This document shows, in pieces, positions 51,475 to 60,101 of a DNA stretch of 64,000 nucleotides (the stretch's first letter is position 1; the number at the start of each line of letters is the position of its first letter). The DNA is from Bacteroides sp. Its GTDB lineage: Bacteria; Bacteroidota; Bacteroidia; Bacteroidales; Bacteroidaceae. Below the pieces are notes generated by a model. The model was given only the letters and a program-made list of their open reading frames with translations. It did not search any database and was not told the origin of the DNA. The position numbers and the translations under genes are program-made. The DNA lies in NCBI GenBank assembly GCA_019416685.1, contig DXWV01000109.1:1-64000 (forward strand). The letters run 5' to 3'.

Positions 51475-52618
51475 AAGCGTGTCCCCCTTCATCCATCTCC
51501 TCAGCATCTATTTTTTTCTTATCAATGCTACGCCATGCATAGAAAATATAAGCAATAACGAAAGGCACAAGAATAGATACATATGCCATTGTCTTTAGGG
51601 TAAACTGGCTGGAGCAACTGTTACTCAACGTTAGTGAGCTCTGGATATTGGTGAATGACGGATAGTAAGCGGTATTATTATATCCGGCTATAAGTAGCAG
51701 GGCAAGCACTGTCAGTATCGTACCACCACCGGCAAACCAGATTCCTTTATCAAATGTCTTTTTCAGAAGAGTACGAAGAATACCGAATAATACCAGCACC
51801 ACACCTATCAGGAAAGTAGCCAATACCGCAGGCATCGCCAGGAAGTTGTTCAGATACTTATACGGTTCCATATAAATCTCTTTAGTATCCGGATTTACAG
51901 CATATCCATCAGCCAATAGTGTACGAATAACGAAAGCAAGGAAAAAAACAAGGAAAAGCCCTGTATTGGCATAAAGTGCTCGACGACATTTAGTAATCAA
52001 CGCGTCATCTGCAATATTATTAATAAAATAAAGCAACCCCAGAACACGCGCCAGAAAGAATACTGCCAGACCCAGGACAACATTCCAAGGATTAAGCAAT
52101 GCATCCAATCCATGCCAACCGTTGCCCCACTGACTGATAACAGGCATCATTATATTGCCCATATTCGCTTTATTGATATAGAAATCAGAACCGGTAAAGA
52201 AAGTAGCTACAGCACCACCAAGCAATAGCGGACCTACCGCTCCATTGATTACCAGAAATGTCTGATATGTCTTTTTACCCAACAGATTGCCTGCTTTACT
52301 CTGAAACTCATAGCTGACAGCTTGTAGCACAAAGCTGAATAAAATAATCATCCACAGCCAGTATGCACCACCAAAGCTTGTACTATAAAACAAAGGAAAA
52401 GAGGCAAAGAAAGCTCCACCAAACGTTACCAAGGTAGTAAAAGTGAACTCCCACTTGCGTCCGGTAGAATTAACCATCATTTTACGGTGTTCTTCCGTCT
52501 TTCCCAGACAGAAAAGCAACGAATTTCCTCCCTGCACAAATAGCAGGAATACGAGTATAGCCCCTAATAAAGAGACTATCAGCCACCAATAATGTTGTAG
52601 TAATATATATGTACTCAT
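51470..52618 (-). CDS. cydB: Cytochrome bd oxidase subunit II
   Basis: A 382-residue membrane protein with eight or nine predicted helices, matching CydB: a long first helix region ending FVQGGNSLLFCLGKT, then REWEFT-type RKWEFTFTTLVTFGGAFFA and AVGPLLLGGAVATFFTG. It pairs with CydA in the quinol:oxygen oxidoreductase that lets Bacteroides consume traces of oxygen. It starts 27 bp after cydA. Confidence 0.95.
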   Translation of the reverse strand: MSTYILLQHYWWLIVSLLGAILVFLLFVQGGNSLLFCLGKTEEHRKMMVNSTGRKWEFTFTTLVTFGGAFFASFPLFYSTSFGGAYWLWMIILFSFVLQAVSYEFQSKAGNLLGKKTYQTFLVINGAVGPLLLGGAVATFFTGSDFYINKANMGNIMMPVISQWGNGWHGLDALLNPWNVVLGLAVFFLARVLGLLYFINNIADDALITKCRRALYANTGLFLVFFLAFVIRTLLADGYAVNPDTKEIYMEPYKYLNNFLAMPAVLATFLIGVVLVLFGILRTLLKKTFDKGIWFAGGGTILTVLALLLIAGYNNTAYYPSFTNIQSSLTLSNSCSSQFTLKTMAYVSILVPFVIAYIFYAWRSIDKKKIDAEEMDEGGHAY

Positions 52619-52621
52619 ATC

Positions 52622-52650
52622 TTAAAGTAGTTAGAAGTTAGTAATTAGTA
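52622..52650 (-). repeat. One-armed heptad tract at the cydA stop codon
   Basis: TAGTTAGAAGTTAGTAATTAG repeats AGTTAGA/AGTTAGT/AATTAGT with a period of seven in the 27-bp cydA-cydB spacer and includes the cydA stop codon (52645-52647). No inverted partner is present, so this looks like a half-element of the palindromes found nearby. Confidence 0.5.
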
Positions 52651-54213
52651 GCCAGAATCCGTTTCAGAAACTTGAGGTCCTTTTTTTATCTCACGTAACA
52701 TGATACCGATCTCTGCAATCAGCATGACGGTGAACAACACCACAAAGATAAAGAATGTGGCTTGCACAGAACCAACATCCAGTTTGGAAATAGCCACCGA
52801 GGTAGGCATCATATCACGTATCGCCCAAGGCTGACGACCGCATTCTGCCACTATCCATCCCGCTTGTCCGGCAATATAGCCTAACGGAATAGTCCACAAA
52901 GCAATGTATTGCATCCAACGCATCTTCGACAAGTCTTTCTTATAAACAAAGAAGAGAACCAGCATAAAGAACAGGATAAAATACCCACCAAGCATTACCA
53001 TCACGCGGAACGCATAAAAGTTTAACGGAACATTTGGCACCAACTCGTTCACATCCTTAATATATCCATAGCCAAAATACGGAACATTCTCTTTTAATAC
53101 CGAATAGGCAACCTGTGCATCAGCTTCATTACCTACCGCCTTTGCTGCTTTATAGGCATCCAATGCAGCAATCGCCGTTCGTCCACGTTCTATCTTTTCG
53201 GCAGCAGAAAGGGCTATCGTACCATCCTTCTGCATATATCCTCCTTCAATAATATTATTGATACCGGGGACAAATGCATTCATCTCGCGCTCTGCCAGTA
53301 AAGAAAGCAGTTTGGGCACTTCAATACGGAAGAGAAAAGGTTTCACTCCGTCATCATAGGTTTTCTTCTCAGGATTCAGCATACCGATAGCCACCAGTCC
53401 GGCACCCTCCTGCCCTTCATAATAGCCCTCTACGGCAGCCAATTTCATGGGTTGCGTTTGGGCTATCTGATAACCTGAACCATCACCTGTCCACAAAGCA
53501 AGCAAAGAAGCCGTCAAACCAAAGATTGCTCCGATCTTGATACTCGACATGGCAAACTTCGTATTCCGCTTCTTTAAAAGATACCAGCAACTGACACCTA
53601 CCACAAAGATAGCACCCAATACCCATCCACTCAGCACCGTATGAAAGAATTTGTTGACTGCCACAGGCGAAAGGGCCACTGCCCAAAAGTCTACCATCTC
53701 ATTACGAACACTATCCGGATTGAATTCCATACCTACCGGATGCTGCATCCAGGCATTGGCTACCAAAATCCACCAGGCAGAGATCGTCGCTCCCAATCCG
53801 GTGAGCCAAGTAGAGGCGAGATGGAATCGTTTGCTTACTTTATCCCATCCAAAGAACATTACAGCAATAAACGTGGCTTCCATAAAAAAGGCCAGAATAC
53901 CTTCAATGGCAAGCGGTGCTCCAAAGATATCTCCTACAAACCAGGAATAATTGCTCCAGTTGGTTCCAAACTCAAATTCGAGAATTAGTCCGGTAGCAAC
54001 GCCAACGGCAAAGTTAATACCGAATAGTTTCATCCAGAACTTAGCAGTGTTCTTCCAAAACTCATTACCTGTTTTGTAATACAGTGTTTCCATGATAGCC
54101 ATTACAACCGCAAGCCCCAGGGTAAGCGGAACGAAGATCCAATGGTACATGGCTGTCATCGCAAATTGGGCTCTCGACCAATCAATCAATGAGGTGTCAA
54201 TACTTTCAATCAT
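52645..54213 (-). CDS. cydA: Cytochrome bd oxidase subunit I
   Basis: A 522-residue quinol oxidase subunit. YHWIFVPLTLG holds the axial histidine of heme b595 near the N-terminus; EFEFGTNWSNYS (quinol loop start), EGILAFFMEATFIA, GWDKVSKRFHL and the later WIVAECGRQPWAIRDMMPT segment are all typical of CydA. The shorter Q-loop resembles the Bacteroides form. It is the middle gene of a DUF4492-cydA-cydB operon and is expected to serve microaerobic respiration and oxygen scavenging. Confidence 0.96.
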   Translation of the reverse strand: MIESIDTSLIDWSRAQFAMTAMYHWIFVPLTLGLAVVMAIMETLYYKTGNEFWKNTAKFWMKLFGINFAVGVATGLILEFEFGTNWSNYSWFVGDIFGAPLAIEGILAFFMEATFIAVMFFGWDKVSKRFHLASTWLTGLGATISAWWILVANAWMQHPVGMEFNPDSVRNEMVDFWAVALSPVAVNKFFHTVLSGWVLGAIFVVGVSCWYLLKKRNTKFAMSSIKIGAIFGLTASLLALWTGDGSGYQIAQTQPMKLAAVEGYYEGQEGAGLVAIGMLNPEKKTYDDGVKPFLFRIEVPKLLSLLAEREMNAFVPGINNIIEGGYMQKDGTIALSAAEKIERGRTAIAALDAYKAAKAVGNEADAQVAYSVLKENVPYFGYGYIKDVNELVPNVPLNFYAFRVMVMLGGYFILFFMLVLFFVYKKDLSKMRWMQYIALWTIPLGYIAGQAGWIVAECGRQPWAIRDMMPTSVAISKLDVGSVQATFFIFVVLFTVMLIAEIGIMLREIKKGPQVSETDSGY

Positions 54214-54275
54214 ATTATTTTGTAGTTAGTTGTTATTAGCTCGAAGTAGTAAAAGTGGGGAGAAAGAGAACGTGA

Positions 54276-54503
54276 TCAATCATCCGGTGGAATAGCCCGC
54301 CGGATAAGTTCTTCGCCTACGTATTCACTTTTTTCTTCATCCGAAGACAGATGTCCCAAAAAGTTTGGAAAGAAAAACATTCTAAGAATAAAAAACATGA
54401 TAAACAACTTCACAAGGATAATAAGCCACAGAGTGCGACCCAGGGTCATGTTACGAAAACCCTCAAGATAGAAGTTCCAGATATTCAGGAGTGTATTCTT
54501 CAT
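54276..54503 (-). CDS. DUF4492 protein, cytochrome bd operon companion
   Basis: 75 residues from the ATG (a TTG two codons earlier is possible). One membrane helix, TLWLIILVKLFIMFFILRMF, follows a short amphipathic start (NIWNFYLEGFRNMTLGR); the tail is acidic. DUF4492 genes regularly precede cydA in Bacteroidetes, in the position that the small CydX-type subunit has elsewhere. A structural or assembly role in cytochrome bd is a reasonable inference. Confidence 0.8.
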   Translation of the reverse strand: MKNTLLNIWNFYLEGFRNMTLGRTLWLIILVKLFIMFFILRMFFFPNFLGHLSSDEEKSEYVGEELIRRAIPPDD

Positions 54504-54590
54504 AAACAAAACACGTAGTTAATGATAGCAAACGCTAAAGTACGTTATATATAAAGAATAACAAACAAAAGGAAGAAAAAGTTTAAAAAT

Positions 54591-54670
54591 AGTGAGTAGT
54601 GAGCAGTGAGTAGTGGCTGCGCTATTATGCCGCATGGCACTAATCACTACTCACTACTCACTTATCACTC
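54591..54670. repeat. Heptad palindrome B downstream of a permease gene
   Basis: The left arm AGTGAGTAGTGAGCAGTGAG (54591-54610, running to 54614) and the right arm ACTAATCACTACTCACTACT (54639-54658, running to 54670) flank a 23-nt core (54615-54637) that is the reverse complement of the cores in elements A and C: read on the minus strand it starts CCATGCGG and ends ATAGCGCAGCC. The stop codon of the permease gene (54665-54667) lies inside the right arm. Confidence 0.75.
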
Positions 54671-56968
54671 ATTTTTAATACTCTTCACCGGATTCTCATT
54701 CGCCACATTCCACGCACGAAAGACAACGGTGCATATAATCAGTACCAATACAAAGAGTGCTACCCCGATATATGCACAAATACCCAGCTGTACGGAGTCA
54801 CTGAACTGCTCCAGCCATTTGTTACTGATAAAACGAGCAAGTACTGCACCGATGATTACAGCTGGCAACGCAGTCCATAAGATATTCTCTGAAAGTAACC
54901 GTAAAATCCCCGAAGCTTCGGCCCCATTCACTTTACGAATAGCAATCTCTTTACTACGGCAACGGACTTCGTCATTGGTATAGCCAATCAATCCCATTAA
55001 TGCTATCAGGAAAATAGATATGGAAGCCAGTACAACTGCATTCCGAAAACGGCGGACATCCGTATATTGTTCCTCCAACACCTGAGGTAATGAAAAGAAC
55101 ACAACATCATCGGTGGGAAAAGCTTCTGCCATCTGTTGATTGAGATCTGCGAGATTTTTTTCAAAAGGCTCTTTCAGGCGAAGATAATTAAATCCGGGAT
55201 TCTGACTATTTATTAATAATATAGGTTCTTGGGGATGATAAGCACTTCTTATGGCATAATCTCCTACAACGCCCACTACAATGAAGTCTCTCCTTCCGTA
55301 GTGAATCCTCTTCCCTATAGGACTATCCGTCCAACGCGCCTGCCGCACAAATTCTTCATTCACCAGTATTTCACCTTCAACCGCAGTATCTTTTCCCTCC
55401 AGAACAGGAATGCCCATCATAGGTACAAAATCTGTATTGATCCAGTCTATACGGGCATCAACCCTTCTGTTCTCACCTACATCAAAGGTATCGCCACTGT
55501 AACCGTAACAAATCACTTGTGCAGCTGCCGCATAATCTTCTACCATCGGAAGGTTCTTGAAGAAATTTTTTGCATTCCCCTCTCCATTACCAAACTGATG
55601 CCAGCACATGACTACCCGGTCAGGGTTATATCCCAAATCTTTATTCATTACCGTTTGATATTGTCCAAGTACTATAATAAGGAAACCAAAGATAAACGTC
55701 ATTCCCATAAACTGAATGAAAAGCAACGGGCGTTTCCATGCAGTTCTCCGTTCGGTATAACGATGGAATACCTGTGTTACAGGAATAGAAGAGAACAATC
55801 CTGCGGGCATAATACCAGCCAACAAGAGTACAGCAAACACCACCAGAACCGGTACCCATAACGTACGCCATGCAAAGAGTGATACCAAACGGGCAGCTGT
55901 AGTTTCTTCAACAAAATCCCGGAACTGGAACATGAGCAATACTGTCAATAGGATAGCAAGTAAGACAATCAGAACAGTCTCTATGAAAAACATCCGGAAT
56001 ACAGTACCTCCGGTAGCCCCGCTACACTTATGTACTCCTACAGCTTTGGCACGCCTCGCCAGAGAGGCAACCGATATTAATACATAGTTGAATGCAGCTA
56101 TCAGTAAAATCACAATGGCAAGAACAGACATAACAAGCACCATTGTCCTCACCGTAGGATTGGTAGAGTGGAGATCGGACAAAGGACGGAAAGAACATTC
56201 CCAACGATTATTTTCCCTCTTGTTAAAGTTCGGCATATACTTCTTCAACATATCAGGCAGACGAGCTTCTACTGTTTTCATACCGGCCTCATCACAAAAA
56301 CGGACAATAGCCATATAACTAATATCATATCCCCAGCCAGCACGGTTGTCTCTCCACAAAGAAGCCATAGGCATTACTACATCAAAAGAGATATCTGTAT
56401 TCTCCTTCAAGTCTTCAAACACTCCGCGAACCATCATGGGTTGTTTACGATCCTGATACAGATTCTTGCCTATGACGGAAGATAATTCACCATCCATTGC
56501 TCCTATCTTCTTTGCCAAAGTATGCGAGATAAAAATAACATCAGGAGACACGAGATCTTCCGGTTTACCTGCCAATACCTTCAAACCCAGTGTGGAGAAC
56601 AGATTTTCATCCCCATATATCATGTGTTCCTGCAGTCTGACATCTCCATTATAAAATACTACGTTCCCCCAATCACGCAAGGTCGTAGCATCTTCTACTT
56701 CTTTTGGGAAATTCTCTTTCAACGCAGCAGAAAGAGGACCAAAAGTATGAGAGAATGCTTTCCCTTCTACTCCATTCAGGGTATTAGTCATATAAGTGAG
56801 ATACAACTGTTCCGGCTGACGAAAGAAGTTATGGAAACTCAACTGAAAAGCAACACTGGCAAAAAGCAGAATACCAACAAATAGCCCCAGAGTGAGAGAG
56901 ATTATCTTAATAAGATTGGAACCTCTCCCACGAATAAGGGTCTGTATCGTGTAATAAAGTTGTCGCAT
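54665..56968 (-). CDS. FtsX/MacB-type ABC transporter permease (third of operon)
   Basis: 767 residues from ATG 56968, which gives the same N-terminus (MRQLYYTIQTL, RGRGSNLIKIISLTLGL) as its two paralogues; the longer frame to 57034 would translate a repeat. Two MacB-PCD/FtsX modules are visible, with membrane helices near 20-45, 280-310, 335-365, 380-410, 430-450 and three at the C-terminus (about 650-760), around large periplasmic domains. The segment KEIAIRKVNGAEASGILRLL before the last helices is typical. It is last in the operon and shares the single ATPase. Confidence 0.9.
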   Translation of the reverse strand: MRQLYYTIQTLIRGRGSNLIKIISLTLGLFVGILLFASVAFQLSFHNFFRQPEQLYLTYMTNTLNGVEGKAFSHTFGPLSAALKENFPKEVEDATTLRDWGNVVFYNGDVRLQEHMIYGDENLFSTLGLKVLAGKPEDLVSPDVIFISHTLAKKIGAMDGELSSVIGKNLYQDRKQPMMVRGVFEDLKENTDISFDVVMPMASLWRDNRAGWGYDISYMAIVRFCDEAGMKTVEARLPDMLKKYMPNFNKRENNRWECSFRPLSDLHSTNPTVRTMVLVMSVLAIVILLIAAFNYVLISVASLARRAKAVGVHKCSGATGGTVFRMFFIETVLIVLLAILLTVLLMFQFRDFVEETTAARLVSLFAWRTLWVPVLVVFAVLLLAGIMPAGLFSSIPVTQVFHRYTERRTAWKRPLLFIQFMGMTFIFGFLIIVLGQYQTVMNKDLGYNPDRVVMCWHQFGNGEGNAKNFFKNLPMVEDYAAAAQVICYGYSGDTFDVGENRRVDARIDWINTDFVPMMGIPVLEGKDTAVEGEILVNEEFVRQARWTDSPIGKRIHYGRRDFIVVGVVGDYAIRSAYHPQEPILLINSQNPGFNYLRLKEPFEKNLADLNQQMAEAFPTDDVVFFSLPQVLEEQYTDVRRFRNAVVLASISIFLIALMGLIGYTNDEVRCRSKEIAIRKVNGAEASGILRLLSENILWTALPAVIIGAVLARFISNKWLEQFSDSVQLGICAYIGVALFVLVLIICTVVFRAWNVANENPVKSIKNE

Positions 56969-56980
56969 GATCACACAAAT

Positions 56981-57066
56981 TAGTGATAAGTGATAAGTGA
57001 TGAGTGATAAGTACCATCCGCCATAATAGCGCAACCACTAATCACTCATCACTACTCACTTATCAT
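56981..57066. repeat. Heptad palindrome C between permease genes
   Basis: The left arm (56981-57011) reads TAGTGATAAGTGATAAGTGA and on; the right arm (57038-57066) is ACTAATCACTCATCACTACTC-like. The 23-nt core (57014-57036), CCATCCGCC then ATAATAGCGC-AACC, matches element B's reverse complement at 20 of 23 positions. The stop codon of the upstream permease (57063-57065) is in the right arm. The whole spacer between the two permease genes is this element. Confidence 0.75.
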
Positions 57067-59381
57067 TCATTTTTAATACTCTTTACCGGATTCTCATTGG
57101 CAATGTGCCATGCTTTGAGTACCACACAGGCAACGATGAGCAGTAACGTTACAAATGCAATGCCCGCGAAAAGCAATGGATTCAAATCAATTTGTTCGGC
57201 AAACTGATCAAGCCAGGCTCGTCCTGTAAAATAAGAAATAACCGTGCCAAGTACTACAGCCAATACAGATACATACAGAATATCACCTGCCAGCAACCTC
57301 AATATCTGTGAAGCCTCAGCACCGTTTACTTTCCGAATGGCTATCTCCTTACTACGACGTTGTGTTTCATCATTCACGTAGCCAATCAGCCCCATGACAA
57401 CAATAAGCAGAATAAAGCCGGAAGTAATCCAGACAGAATTACGGAAACGATATACGTCTTTATATCCATCCTTCACCATACGGTCAACCGAAACAAAATT
57501 GAGAGATACATTGGGGAAAGTCTTTCCCATAAACTCGTTCAGGCGTTTTAAATTCTCATCATAAGGCTCTTTCAAGCGGACATTGAATGCATGGAAATTC
57601 TGTTCTTCGTTTCCTATCAGAACAATAGGTGACTGAGCAGAATAGAAACTCTCGTTGCGTACGTCACGAAAGACTCCTACAATCGTTCCTTTCACATCGT
57701 TCAAATTTTTTCCTACTCCCCCGTCTGTCCACTTCATTAAGCGCACCAACTCTTCATTTACCAGCAAATCTCCCTTTCTCTTCAAAGTAGAACCTTGTAG
57801 TATTTCCATCCCCATTACTTCGGGATAGTTATAGTGACAGATATTAAAATTGAGTGTAGCGATGCGTTTACCTTCGTTACTCATCAACCCCCGCGTCCAG
57901 TATTGTCCCAATACACTATGCGTTGCAGCTGTCACATCTTCTACCATTGGCTGACGGCGTAATTCATTTTTAATGTGTTCTACCGTTTCTCCGAAAACCC
58001 AACTTTCGGCTTCTGTCAATCCTTGAGTTTTGATTCCCATATCACGATTCATCAAATGACTATATTGCAATAAAGTGACCAATAATAAACCGAGTACAAA
58101 AGACACCCCTATAAACTGAACAAACAGTAAGGAACGTTTCCAACTCTTTTTACCATCAGTATACCTGCGAAATACCTGCGTAACGGGAATACGTGAAAAC
58201 AAACGTCCCGGTATGCATCCTGCCAGTACAAAAAGTATCCCAATAGTCAGTAGCGGAACCCAAAGTGTATCCCATACAAAAAGAGAGGAAAGACGAACAG
58301 AAAGCAGGTCTTCAATAATCTCGCGTGAATTGATTATCAGCAGGACACTAAGCAAAACTGAAATCAAGACAAGAATCCCTGTCTCTGCCAAAAACATACC
58401 GAATATATTTGTCGAACTGGCACCGCTACATTTATGCACTCCTACACCTTTGGCACGACGGCTCAGTGTAGCAATTGAGATCAACATGTAGTTCATAATA
58501 GCCACAAAGAAAATGGCAAAGCCCAGGAAACCATAAATAATCAGCCGCTTTTGTACCTCGGAGGAATCCAAGTGGCGCTTTACAAGTGGAATAACGCTAA
58601 AGTCTATCTTCCAATCATCAAACTGGCTCTCCGTATATTTCTCTATTACCCGTTGGATATTATTATTCACCTCGCCCACATCCGAAGCATGACGCAAGCG
58701 TAAGAATGCATAAAAGACATCATTCCCTTTCCAGCCGTATCCACCCTGATATCCTCCATCCTTGTGGACAGAGACTACAAAGTCATGAGTAAGCATTGTA
58801 TTTTCGGGAACATCCTTATATATACCACGAATGGTAAAATCATGTTGTTTGTCGGCAGAAAGAATTCTGCCGATAGGATCTGTGTCTCCAAAAGTTTCAC
58901 GGGCAAAGTGTTCGGATACGAAAACACTTCCGGGCATAATCAAATCCTTGGGATTACCTTTCAATACCGGTATACCAAAAGTCTGAAAGAAGCAGGTATC
59001 TACAAATATATAATTCACATCAGGCAGCAGTTTGTCTTCATTATATATATGGTACTCTTGGGTAGGATAAACACAACTGGCACTCTCAATCTCTTTCGGC
59101 ATATCTTGTGCCAATACGGTAGCTACCGGATCAAATACGGTGTAATCGTAATTGGTTCCATCGTCTCCCATTACCTCACCTGTACTGAGATTGGTCGTTT
59201 GGCAACGTACCATCGCCAGACGCTCTGCCTCCGGATAGCACTTCTCATAACTCAGTTCGAAAGCTATTTGCGAAAAGAGCAGAATACCAATAGTAAGTCC
59301 CAGAGAAAGGGAGATAATCCTTATGATGTTGGAGCCGCGTTCGCGCAACAGAGTTCGTATACTATAATAGATTTGTCTCAT
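57063..59381 (-). CDS. FtsX/MacB-type ABC transporter permease (second of operon)
   Basis: A 772-residue paralogue of the flanking permeases: N-terminal helix in SNIIRIISLSLGLTIGILLF, periplasmic domain, helices around 285-310, 335-360, 380-405 and 425-450, a second periplasmic domain, then KEIAIRKVNGAEASQILRLL and the last three helices. With the adjacent ATPase it may extract or export an envelope lipid, lipoprotein or peptide in MacB/LolCDE fashion; no MacA-like adaptor is nearby. It starts 13 bases after the ATPase stop. Confidence 0.9.
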   Translation of the reverse strand: MRQIYYSIRTLLRERGSNIIRIISLSLGLTIGILLFSQIAFELSYEKCYPEAERLAMVRCQTTNLSTGEVMGDDGTNYDYTVFDPVATVLAQDMPKEIESASCVYPTQEYHIYNEDKLLPDVNYIFVDTCFFQTFGIPVLKGNPKDLIMPGSVFVSEHFARETFGDTDPIGRILSADKQHDFTIRGIYKDVPENTMLTHDFVVSVHKDGGYQGGYGWKGNDVFYAFLRLRHASDVGEVNNNIQRVIEKYTESQFDDWKIDFSVIPLVKRHLDSSEVQKRLIIYGFLGFAIFFVAIMNYMLISIATLSRRAKGVGVHKCSGASSTNIFGMFLAETGILVLISVLLSVLLIINSREIIEDLLSVRLSSLFVWDTLWVPLLTIGILFVLAGCIPGRLFSRIPVTQVFRRYTDGKKSWKRSLLFVQFIGVSFVLGLLLVTLLQYSHLMNRDMGIKTQGLTEAESWVFGETVEHIKNELRRQPMVEDVTAATHSVLGQYWTRGLMSNEGKRIATLNFNICHYNYPEVMGMEILQGSTLKRKGDLLVNEELVRLMKWTDGGVGKNLNDVKGTIVGVFRDVRNESFYSAQSPIVLIGNEEQNFHAFNVRLKEPYDENLKRLNEFMGKTFPNVSLNFVSVDRMVKDGYKDVYRFRNSVWITSGFILLIVVMGLIGYVNDETQRRSKEIAIRKVNGAEASQILRLLAGDILYVSVLAVVLGTVISYFTGRAWLDQFAEQIDLNPLLFAGIAFVTLLLIVACVVLKAWHIANENPVKSIKNE

Positions 59382-59394
59382 TGTTCTTCTTATT

Positions 59395-60069
59395 TTATGC
59401 CGTTACACTTGCCACAACACTACCATCAAAGAGGTGTACCGTACGATGTGCAAACGAAGCATCATGCTGAGAGTGAGTTACCATAATGATAGTGGTTCCT
59501 TCTTTATTAAGTTCGGTAAGCAAAGCCATCACTTCGGCACCGTTCTTCGAATCCAGATTACCAGTAGGTTCATCGGCAAGAATCAGTTTAGGGTTAGTGA
59601 CTACCGCTCGGGCAATGGCTACGCGCTGTTGCTGTCCACCCGAGAGTTGTTGAGGAAAGTGTTTGGCGCGATGACTGATATTCATTCGTTTCAGGATATC
59701 TTCTACCATGCGGCGACGTTCGGTTGCCTTTATGCCGAGGTACGTCAGGGGAAGTTCCACATTCTCATAGACGTTCAGTTCGTCTATCAGGTTAAAACTC
59801 TGGAATACAAAGCCCAGTTTACCTTTACGCACGCGGGTACGTTCTTTTTCTTTCAGTCCGGCTACTTCTTCTCCCAGCAACTTATAGGAGCCTTCGGTAG
59901 GGTTATCCAATAGCCCAAGAATATTCAATAATGTAGACTTGCCACAACCCGAAGGTCCCATAATGGCAACAAACTCCCCTTCCTTAACATCCAGGTTAAC
60001 ATGATTCAATGCTACGGTTTCTACTTCTGAAGTGCGAAATACCTTACTAATGTTTTCAATCTGTATCAT
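59395..60069 (-). CDS. ABC transporter ATP-binding protein (MacB/LolD type)
   Basis: A 224-residue ATPase with Walker A GPSGCGKSTLLN (38-49), Q-loop VFQSFNLID, signature LSGGQQQRVAIARA and Walker B LILADEPTGNLDS. The sequence is typical of the LolD/MacB/FtsE group that energises FtsX-like permeases by mechanotransmission. It is the only ATPase in the operon and is placed between the first and second permease genes. Confidence 0.95.
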   Translation of the reverse strand: MIQIENISKVFRTSEVETVALNHVNLDVKEGEFVAIMGPSGCGKSTLLNILGLLDNPTEGSYKLLGEEVAGLKEKERTRVRKGKLGFVFQSFNLIDELNVYENVELPLTYLGIKATERRRMVEDILKRMNISHRAKHFPQQLSGGQQQRVAIARAVVTNPKLILADEPTGNLDSKNGAEVMALLTELNKEGTTIIMVTHSQHDASFAHRTVHLFDGSVVASVTA

Positions 60070-60101
60070 ACTGCTATTTATTTTATTGATTTATCTTCTG
60101 T

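Noticed and set aside
56969..57034. N-terminal extension of the third permease
   Set aside because: It translates the heptad palindrome C, and the internal ATG aligns with the starts of both paralogues.
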